A DNA stretch of 11,938 bases from Flavobacteriales bacterium UBA2040. GTDB taxonomy: Bacteria; Bacteroidota; Bacteroidia; Flavobacteriales_D; Crocinitomicaceae. A program made the position numbers and the translations under genes. Below are positions 7,840-11,938 of the stretch, piece by piece. A model generated the notes under the pieces. That model did not search any database. It was given only the letters and a program-made list of their open reading frames with translations, and was not told the origin of the DNA. The stretch spans positions 30,930-42,867 of the forward strand of contig DDBE01000226.1 of assembly GCA_002332715.1 (NCBI GenBank). The letters are read 5' to 3'. Each line of letters starts with the position of its first letter. The stretch's first letter is position 1.

Positions 7840-8028
7840 TCAACTTTGAAGTTCATATGGATATTTCTGCTGCGTTGAAAACTGCCCACAACCGCCATTT
7901 GTAGTTTCAACGTATAATATAAAGATGTGATTTTGGATAGCATTTAAGTCGGTGCAACTATTGTTAAAAATAATACGTTCTAATGCACTCAGGTTAAAAT
8001 GTAGTTTTGATACCCTTATATTTGATAC
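7840..8028 (-). other. 62-codon open frame without a start codon (possible gene remnant)
   Basis: On the minus strand a frame is open from just after a TAA (8031-8029) to a TGA (7842-7840). It has no ATG, GTG or TTG in frame. The translation has a mixed, protein-like composition (for example LSALERIIFNNSCTDLNA and ETTNGGCGQFSTQQKYP) rather than the Lys/Asn/Ile/Phe bias expected from random AT-rich DNA. I do not recognise it. An open stretch of this length is not rare enough at this base composition to prove a former gene, so a chance frame remains quite possible. Confidence 0.2.
7873..7912. repeat. Imperfect palindrome / hairpin of unknown role
   Basis: CGTTGAAAACT (7873-7883) pairs with AGTTTCAACG (7903-7912) to give ten base pairs with one bulged A. 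The 19-base interior can form a further ACAA/TTGT stem. The element is a locally G+C-richer island in very AT-rich DNA. It has no T-tract on either side, so it is not an intrinsic terminator. It occurs only once in the window. It may be a structured RNA element, a recombination or protein site, or a relic of coding sequence. Confidence 0.45.
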
Positions 8029-8148
8029 TTAATTTTAATAAACCTAAACTACCTTTTTGGACAGACCCAAACTGTTTAAAAAATGCTAATGGAAAGAATT
8101 TGTCTTTTTAAAAGAAATATATTCAGTTCTATATATAGGTAAAGTAGA

Positions 8149-8664
8149 CTATTTTTTGGACTTTGCTAAAATATTCGTAGTTGAATATCCTTCTACTAAG
8201 TCGATGACTTTCACTTCACCGCCAAGCACGCGTACTTCTTTTGACCCCACGATGTATTTTTTTGAAAACTCGTCTTTTTCGTTTGGGTCATAATCTGCTC
8301 CTTTTACAAGTGCATCCGGCTGAAGGATTACAATCTCTTTTAAAGGCGTATCATGGTTGAAAAGAATCACGAGATCAATGAAGGAAAGTGAAGCGAGGAC
8401 CATCAATCGAGCATCTTCAGGGTTTATTGGTCGATCTGGACTTTTTCCTTGCGCTTTTAGTGATTGGTCTGTGTTGAGAGCAACTACCAATTTATCTCCT
8501 AAATCAGCTGATTTGGCCAGATAAGTAACATGACCTTTGTGAAGAATGTCGAAACATCCATTCGTAAACACAACCTTTTCACCAGCATCTTGCCATTTTT
8601 TGACAATTTTTACTGCTCCGTCAAGAGTTTGAATCTTATTCTTTATCTGTTGTAGTTTCGACAT
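8149..8664 (-). CDS. rfaE2: D-glycero-beta-D-manno-heptose 1-phosphate adenylyltransferase
   Basis: This protein is a stand-alone version of the C-terminal domain of HldE/RfaE. It transfers AMP from ATP to heptose 1-phosphate to give ADP-heptose, the activated sugar for the lipopolysaccharide inner core. The 171 residues show the cytidylyltransferase-like fold with TNGCFDILHKGH (34-45, catalytic HxGH at 42-45), the VKGADYD segment (120-126) and the C-terminal GYSTTNIL (159-166). The frame is open upstream to 8718, but the Met at 8664 gives the family N-terminus (MSKLQQIKNKI) and is chosen; the longer version adds 18 residues coded entirely inside the flippase gene. With this start the gene still overlaps the flippase gene by 29 bases. 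The heptose 7-phosphate kinase partner is not in the window. Confidence 0.92.
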   Translation of the reverse strand: MSKLQQIKNKIQTLDGAVKIVKKWQDAGEKVVFTNGCFDILHKGHVTYLAKSADLGDKLVVALNTDQSLKAQGKSPDRPINPEDARLMVLASLSFIDLVILFNHDTPLKEIVILQPDALVKGADYDPNEKDEFSKKYIVGSKEVRVLGGEVKVIDLVEGYSTTNILAKSKK

Positions 8665-9673
8665 CTTTCGAGGAATAATTCTTCGGTAACAGTACCAAAG
8701 ATAGTAAACCCAAAACAATCATCATCAATGTTTGTGAAACCCAAATGAGTAATCCGAGTGCGTTGCCAATTCCTTCAGCCGAATCTGGATAACTATCTTT
8801 TAAATAGAAGGCAATCACTAAACCCACAAGGAGTGGGTAGGAGCCGATCCCACCATTTGTTAGTGCAATCCCTGCCGAACCGGCTATAAAGCCAATTAAC
8901 ATACCTTTGAGGGGGAAATGAGCCGTTTCATCTAAAGCAAGGAAACACAAACCGAACATTAGCAAATAACAGCCCCAAATAACAAAAGTCTGTAAAATAT
9001 ATTCTCCCGGATTTTTGGATTTGAAAATGGCGAGTAATCCACCGATAACACCCTTCATGAAATTTTGCAACTTCTCTTTAAAAGTGGGAGATTTATAATA
9101 GAGAAAAATAAGCACAGATAAACCTACGCCAATTACTCCAAAGAGAACATATTTCCATTGAAATCCGCTGGTTGAAGACCCTTTTCCACCAAATTTTACC
9201 ATCAATTCACCCCAGATTAGATCGAAATCTTGACCGCCTACCAATGTTGTAATCAAGAATATAGATGCCAACATGCTCAAATCGACGGCTCGTTCAGCTA
9301 CTATGGTGCCAAATGACTGAGCAAAAGGCACTTTGTCTGATTGGTATAAAGAAACTGCCCGAGTTGCTTCTCCAGCTCTTGGAATCGTCAGGTTAATCAA
9401 ATAACCTATTGTTATTGCGTGATATCTGTTTTTAAGGGGTGTATGATATCCCAAAGGTTCTAGAACATATTTCCATCGCTGGGCGCGTGCAACAACGGCT
9501 ATCCATCCAAAAATTAATGAAATAATAATCCATAAATAGTTCACCTTCCCTATCGTTTCGTAAAACTGCTCTTTCGAATCGGCTGACATGCTTGTATAAA
9601 AGAACCAAATCAGGTAAATACCAATTGAAAGAGGTAAGACAGTTTTTAATAGAAACGTGATCCCTTTTTTCAT
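8636..9673 (-). CDS. Flippase-like integral membrane protein (LPG synthase TM family, AglD/MprF-N-like)
   Basis: This 345-residue polytopic membrane protein has about seven to eight predicted spans. It carries the features of the lysylphosphatidylglycerol-synthase transmembrane family (UPF0104): RAQRW (63-67), the conserved GYLINLTIPRAGEATRA (90-106), ERAVD (127-131) and NGGIGSYP (273-280) between the last helices. In MprF the homologous part flips lysyl-phosphatidylglycerol. Here there is no aminoacyl-transferase domain, so only a lipid or lipid-linked-substrate translocation role can be suggested, and the substrate is unknown. Its start directly abuts the panD stop (TAAATG) and its end overlaps rfaE2, so it belongs to the panC-panD-rfaE2 unit. 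The link to rfaE2 makes an envelope function plausible. Confidence 0.88.
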   Translation of the reverse strand: MKKGITFLLKTVLPLSIGIYLIWFFYTSMSADSKEQFYETIGKVNYLWIIISLIFGWIAVVARAQRWKYVLEPLGYHTPLKNRYHAITIGYLINLTIPRAGEATRAVSLYQSDKVPFAQSFGTIVAERAVDLSMLASIFLITTLVGGQDFDLIWGELMVKFGGKGSSTSGFQWKYVLFGVIGVGLSVLIFLYYKSPTFKEKLQNFMKGVIGGLLAIFKSKNPGEYILQTFVIWGCYLLMFGLCFLALDETAHFPLKGMLIGFIAGSAGIALTNGGIGSYPLLVGLVIAFYLKDSYPDSAEGIGNALGLLIWVSQTLMMIVLGLLSLVLLPKNYSSKDVETTTDKE

Positions 9674-10024
9674 TTATGGAAGTAAATTGGTTGTTTCATC
9701 AGGGAAAACAAGCGAGGGTTTGAATGTTTTTGCTTCTTCAATTTCGCAATAACCGTAGCCGATTACTATTATTAAGTCTCCCATTTGAAATCTTCGTGCT
9801 GCTGGTCCATTCAAACAAATGGTTCCTGAATTTGATTCTCCAGCAATCACATATGTTTCTATTCGTTCACCATTATTGATGTTAACTATTTGAACTCGTT
9901 CTCCTTCAATCAAATTTGCAGCTTCTATCAATACGCGATCGATAGTAATGCTTCCAACATAATTTAATTCGGCTTGGGTCACCTTTACGCGGTGTATTTT
10001 AGATTTTACTACTTGTATCAGCAT
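9674..10024 (-). CDS. panD: Aspartate 1-decarboxylase proenzyme
   Basis: PanD decarboxylates L-aspartate to beta-alanine, the amine partner for pantothenate synthesis. It is made as a proenzyme that self-cleaves to create a pyruvoyl group. The 116-residue version starting at the Met at 10024 has the standard N-terminus [20 protein letters not shown]. The cleavage site is YVGSITID (22-29, Gly24-Ser25), and the known catalytic residues K9, R54, T57 and Y58 plus N72 in NGPAARR are all in their usual positions. A TTG at 10045 would add seven residues but is not needed. The gene follows panC after 49 bases and is immediately followed by the flippase gene. Confidence 0.97.
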   Translation of the reverse strand: MLIQVVKSKIHRVKVTQAELNYVGSITIDRVLIEAANLIEGERVQIVNINNGERIETYVIAGESNSGTICLNGPAARRFQMGDLIIVIGYGYCEIEEAKTFKPSLVFPDETTNLLP

Positions 10025-10042
10025 GGTATTTATTTTGCGGGA

Positions 10043-10050
10043 CAAAGGTA
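10043..10050 (-). promoter_or_regulatory. Possible -7 element for panD
   Basis: TACCTTTG on the minus strand matches TAnnTTTG and lies in the 49-base panC-panD gap, about 20 bases before the panD ATG. No TTG is seen at the -33 distance, so this is only half a promoter match. If active it would give panD a very short leader and expression independent of panC. Confidence 0.3.
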
Positions 10051-10073
10051 ATGGAAATTCGAGAATTGAAGCC

Positions 10074-10922
10074 TTATGTTAGGGGAACCAACTCAAGATT
10101 ATCGATGAGACGAACTTCGCCACAATACGCCACAATACAAACTGTTGCTCCGGGAACCCATTCATCAATCAAGTTTTCGAAAGTTAAAGGATGTATAATG
10201 CTCAAATACTCCAATTGCATGGTCGTTTCTTCGAATTTTTTGATAGCTTTTGTTTCACAAGCGAGCGGATCTAAAACTTTTGACCACTCTCGCATTTCAA
10301 ACAGAAGTTCCGAAATAGCAACAGCTTCCTTCTTTTCTGTTGTTGTAAGTAAACTATTTCTGCTGCTCAAGGCCAACCCCGATTCTTCTCGAACAGTTTC
10401 TCCTACTTTTATTTCAATTGGGTAATTAAATTGCTTAACCATTGTTTTGATGACAGCTACTTGCTGTAAATCTTTGCGGCCGAAATAAGCTTTCTGAGGT
10501 TGGACTAAATCAAAAAGACGCTGAACCACGCTAACCACACCAACATAATGTCCAGGACGATAATGACCTTCTAAAGTAGTGTCCAACATGCCCAAGTCTG
10601 CATTTCTAGGAATAAAACTGGTTGGATAAACATCGCTTACAGAAGGCGTGTAAATAACATTACACTCCGTTTGCGTCAATAATTTCGCATCCTTATCTAA
10701 TGTTCGTGGGTATTTTTCTAAATCTTTTGCATTGTTAAATTGCGTAGGATTCACGAATATGCTCACAATAACGATGTCGTTTTCGTTTGCTGCTATGTCA
10801 ACTAATGATAAATGTCCAGGGTGCAAAGCGCCCATGGTTGGCACAAATCCCACAGATTTATGGTGATCTGAGCACCATTTGATGTATTGTGCCAATTCTT
10901 CATTATTTCCTATCTGTCTCAT
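10074..10922 (-). CDS. panC: Pantoate--beta-alanine ligase (pantothenate synthetase)
   Basis: PanC joins pantoate and beta-alanine with ATP, through a pantoyl-adenylate, to give pantothenate, the precursor of coenzyme A. The 282-residue protein is full length with the class I synthetase-like signatures: [15 protein letters not shown] (26-40, HxGH at 34-37), SIFVNPTQF (54-62), YFGRKDLQQ (146-154) and the KMSKS-equivalent [12 protein letters not shown] (178-189). It lies first in the minus-strand unit panC-panD-flippase-rfaE2, so both substrate supply (panD) and ligation are linked. panB is not in the window. The gene is divergent from the glycogen-synthase-like gene, sharing a 107-base promoter region. 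Confidence 0.98.
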   Translation of the reverse strand: MRQIGNNEELAQYIKWCSDHHKSVGFVPTMGALHPGHLSLVDIAANENDIVIVSIFVNPTQFNNAKDLEKYPRTLDKDAKLLTQTECNVIYTPSVSDVYPTSFIPRNADLGMLDTTLEGHYRPGHYVGVVSVVQRLFDLVQPQKAYFGRKDLQQVAVIKTMVKQFNYPIEIKVGETVREESGLALSSRNSLLTTTEKKEAVAISELLFEMREWSKVLDPLACETKAIKKFEETTMQLEYLSIIHPLTFENLIDEWVPGATVCIVAYCGEVRLIDNLELVPLT

Positions 10923-10935
10923 TGTCAGCTATTAA

Positions 10936-10943
10936 CAAAATTA
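10936..10943 (-). promoter_or_regulatory. Probable -7 element of the panC operon promoter
   Basis: TAATTTTG on the minus strand matches TAnnTTTG and sits 14 bases before the panC ATG at 10922. The expected -33 TTG is not present at 19-21 bases upstream, so the match is partial. It is the only such element in the divergent region on this strand. Confidence 0.4.
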
Positions 10944-10969
10944 CAAGAGCGTAAAACTATCATTTTTCA

Positions 10970-11000
10970 TTGATTTTCCGGTATTTTTTTTATATTTTTG
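10970..11000 (+). promoter_or_regulatory. Predicted promoter of the glycogen-synthase-like gene
   Basis: TTG (10970-10972), a 20-base spacer and TATTTTTG (10993-11000) fit the Bacteroidota promoter pattern. The predicted start of transcription is near 11007, about 23 bases before the ATG at 11030. This supports the downstream start over the longer frame opening at 10970, which would lie in the promoter itself. Confidence 0.65.
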
Positions 11001-11029
11001 TAGCCAAATTAACACAATCTAAAATTTTG

Positions 11030-11851
11030 ATGGATAAAAAAAGAATCCTTTTTGTAACACAGGAGATCAATCCCTTCTTGCCAAAATCAGAAATAGCTAG
11101 TACTGCACGCAGAATTCCTCCAGCAACGCAAGAAGCGGGGAAAGAAATAAGAGTTTTTACTCCCAGATTCGGTAGCATCAACGAAAGACGACACCAATTA
11201 CACGAAGTAATTCGTTTGTCAGGAATGAATTTGATTATCAACGATACAGATCATCCGTTAATCATTAAAGTAGCAAGCGTATCTGCAGCTCGAATGCAGG
11301 TGTATTTTATCGACAACGACGAGTATTTTAAAAGAAAGTCGACTGTTGTTGATGATAATGAAGAGTTTCACCCAGACAATGACGAACGTTCTATGTTCTT
11401 TTGTCGTGGCGTTCTTGAAACAGTAAAGAAACTAGGATGGCAACCGGATGTAATTCATTGTCATGGTTGGATGTCTGGTTTGATGTCTTTATATATCAAG
11501 AAATTGTACAACAAAGACCCACATTTTGTGAACACGAAAGTGGTCTACAGTGTGTACAATGCCTCATTTAACAAAGATTGGGACGAGAATTTTTCTGCAA
11601 AGCTTAAATTTGATGGCTTCGAAGATGATGTTCTTGAAGAATTAAAAGACACAAGTTTTTTAAATATTTCAAGGGTCATGATGAAATATGCTGACGGAAT
11701 TAACGTTGCTAGTGAAAATTTAGATCCATCTTTGCAAGCAATAGTTGATGACATGGATTGTTTGAAACAGGAGTTTGTTCCTGAAGAAAATCAAAACAAA
11801 ACTTTGAATGATTTTTTTGACAAAGTAATTGAAGCAGAAGTACTTATATAA
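11030..11851 (+). CDS. Glycogen/starch-synthase-like protein (GT5 N-terminal domain only)
   Basis: The 273-residue protein matches only the N-terminal Rossmann half of GT5 glycogen synthases: KRILFVTQEINPF (4-16), EIRVFTPRFGSINERRHQLHEV (from 39), VYFIDNDEYF (91-100), PDVIHCHGWMSGL (139-151) and MKYADGINVASENL (218-231). The C-terminal GT-B half, which carries much of the nucleotide-sugar binding site, is absent, since full GlgA is near 480 residues. The KxGGL substrate-binding motif is replaced by KSEIA (19-23). Short proteins of this kind next to panC occur in Bacteroidota and are annotated as glycogen/starch synthase from homology. Catalytic activity is doubtful; a regulatory or binding role is an inference. 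The start at 11030 gives the family N-terminus and follows a good promoter; an upstream start at 10970 is rejected. Confidence 0.85.
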   Translation: MDKKRILFVTQEINPFLPKSEIASTARRIPPATQEAGKEIRVFTPRFGSINERRHQLHEVIRLSGMNLIINDTDHPLIIKVASVSAARMQVYFIDNDEYFKRKSTVVDDNEEFHPDNDERSMFFCRGVLETVKKLGWQPDVIHCHGWMSGLMSLYIKKLYNKDPHFVNTKVVYSVYNASFNKDWDENFSAKLKFDGFEDDVLEELKDTSFLNISRVMMKYADGINVASENLDPSLQAIVDDMDCLKQEFVPEENQNKTLNDFFDKVIEAEVLI

Positions 11852-11855
11852 TTCA

Positions 11856-11938
11856 ATGATACATAACATTAGTCACATGTGGCGGAAGGTTTTAACACTT
11901 TCCGCTACTTTTTTAATAGCTATTTTTTTAATCACTTC
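11856..11938 (+). CDS. Probable lipoprotein gene, N-terminus only (DUF4270-type by synteny)
   Basis: A frame opens with ATG four bases after the previous stop and runs 27 codons to the right edge. Its translation, especially from the second Met at 11877 (MWRKVLTLSATFLIAIFLIT), has a charged start, a hydrophobic core and small residues, like a lipoprotein signal peptide; the lipobox cysteine would lie just beyond the window. In Bacteroidota a DUF4270 lipoprotein gene commonly follows this glycogen-synthase-like gene, which supports the call. Against it, the T-rich DNA gives hydrophobic codons by itself, and a strong terminator-like hairpin covers 11879-11914. Confidence 0.5.
   Translation, partial: MIHNISHMWRKVLTLSATFLIAIFLIT
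11879..11914 (+). terminator. Intrinsic-terminator-like hairpin
   Basis: GTGGCGGAAGGT (11879-11890) pairs with ACTTTCCGCTAC (11897-11908) in a 12-base-pair stem with two G-U pairs and a 6-base loop, followed directly by TTTTTT (11909-11914). It starts 28 bases after the stop of the glycogen-synthase-like gene, and only the plus orientation has a T-tract. The shape is that of a canonical intrinsic terminator. It also overlaps a plausible signal-peptide frame, so it could act as an attenuator or be a coincidence of coding sequence. Confidence 0.55.

Larger units (their letters stand above)
7605..8148. other. Non-coding gap between rfaE2 and the dcw operon
   Basis: This gap of about 540 bases is visibly richer in A and T than the flanking genes. 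It lies between the 3' end of rfaE2 and the mraZ promoter, both on the minus strand. All frames are broken by stops except the start-less stretch at 7840-8028. I recognised no tRNA, rRNA or known riboswitch. Contents reported separately are an extra MraZ-type box (7666-7675), a hairpin (7873-7912) and the start-less frame. No convincing intrinsic terminator for rfaE2 was found. Confidence 0.7.

Noticed and set aside
7825..7853. Candidate minus-strand terminator: AACT...AGTT hairpin followed by a T-run.
   Set aside because: The stem is only four to five A/T-rich base pairs and the T-run is not adjacent to it; it lies about 300 bases past rfaE2.
7874..7911. CRISPR-repeat-like element with GTTG...CAAC ends, superficially like the direct repeats of some Bacteroidota systems.
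   Set aside because: There is one copy only, with no spacer-repeat periodicity and no cas gene in the window.
7903..7930. dif-like stretch: CGTATAATATAAA resembles the XerC arm and centre of proteobacterial dif sites.
   Set aside because: The more conserved XerD arm (TTATGTTAA) is not present at the correct distance, and a dcw cluster is not an expected terminus location.
8006..8028. Direct repeat TTTGATAC (8006-8013 and 8021-8028), with a TATATTTG overlapping the second copy that matches a -7 element.
   Set aside because: Only two short AT-rich copies, no TTG at the -33 distance, and no plus-strand gene downstream to serve.
8055..8080. GGACAGACCC...CTGTTT stretch reminiscent of insertion-sequence ends.
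   Set aside because: The inverted arms are only four bases; there is no partner end, target duplication or transposase fragment.
8665..8718. Eighteen-codon upstream extension of rfaE2.
   Set aside because: The added residues are coded inside the flippase gene and do not match the family N-terminus, which begins at the Met at 8664.
10970..11029. Twenty-codon upstream extension of the glycogen-synthase-like gene.
   Set aside because: It overlaps the predicted promoter elements and does not fit the family N-terminus starting MDKKRILFVT.

Overview
The window looks like ordinary chromosomal DNA from a member of the Bacteroidota, most likely Flavobacteriales. The evidence is the AT-rich base composition, the lack of clear Shine-Dalgarno sequences, promoters of the Bacteroidota type (TTG about 20 bases before TAnnTTTG), an FtsI with one C-terminal PASTA domain, an enlarged MraY, and a panD-panC block divergent from a short glycogen-synthase-like gene. 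A Crocinitomicaceae/Fluviicola-like host is possible, but that is a guess from gene style.

Positions 1-7604 (minus strand) hold the division and cell wall (dcw) operon. Read in transcription order it is mraZ promoter and operator, mraZ, rsmH, an ftsL-like gene, ftsI, murE, mraY and murD. murD is cut by the left edge. Every junction overlaps or is separated by a single base (14, 11, -1, 4, 1 and 1 bases of overlap in order), so the genes are probably transcribed and translated as a unit. MurE and MurD build the UDP-MurNAc peptide, MraY makes lipid I, FtsI cross-links septal peptidoglycan, the FtsL-like protein is a divisome component, RsmH modifies 16S rRNA and MraZ regulates the cluster.

Positions 7605-8148 form an AT-rich non-coding gap. 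It contains an extra MraZ-type box, a 40-base imperfect hairpin and a 62-codon open frame without a start codon.

Positions 8149-10922 (minus strand) hold a likely operon panC, panD, a flippase-like membrane protein and rfaE2. panC and panD make beta-alanine and pantothenate. rfaE2 activates heptose for lipopolysaccharide.

Positions 10923-11029 are a divergent promoter region. From 11030 the plus strand carries a GT5-only glycogen/starch-synthase-like protein with a degraded substrate-binding motif. It is followed at 11856 by the start of a probable lipoprotein gene (DUF4270-type by known synteny). A canonical intrinsic-terminator hairpin lies across the first codons of that last frame.

I do not see an undescribed multi-gene system here. 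The points most worth a second look are the MraZ operator architecture, the contents of the 7.6-8.1 kb gap, the terminator-like hairpin at the right edge and the atypical glycogen-synthase-like protein.
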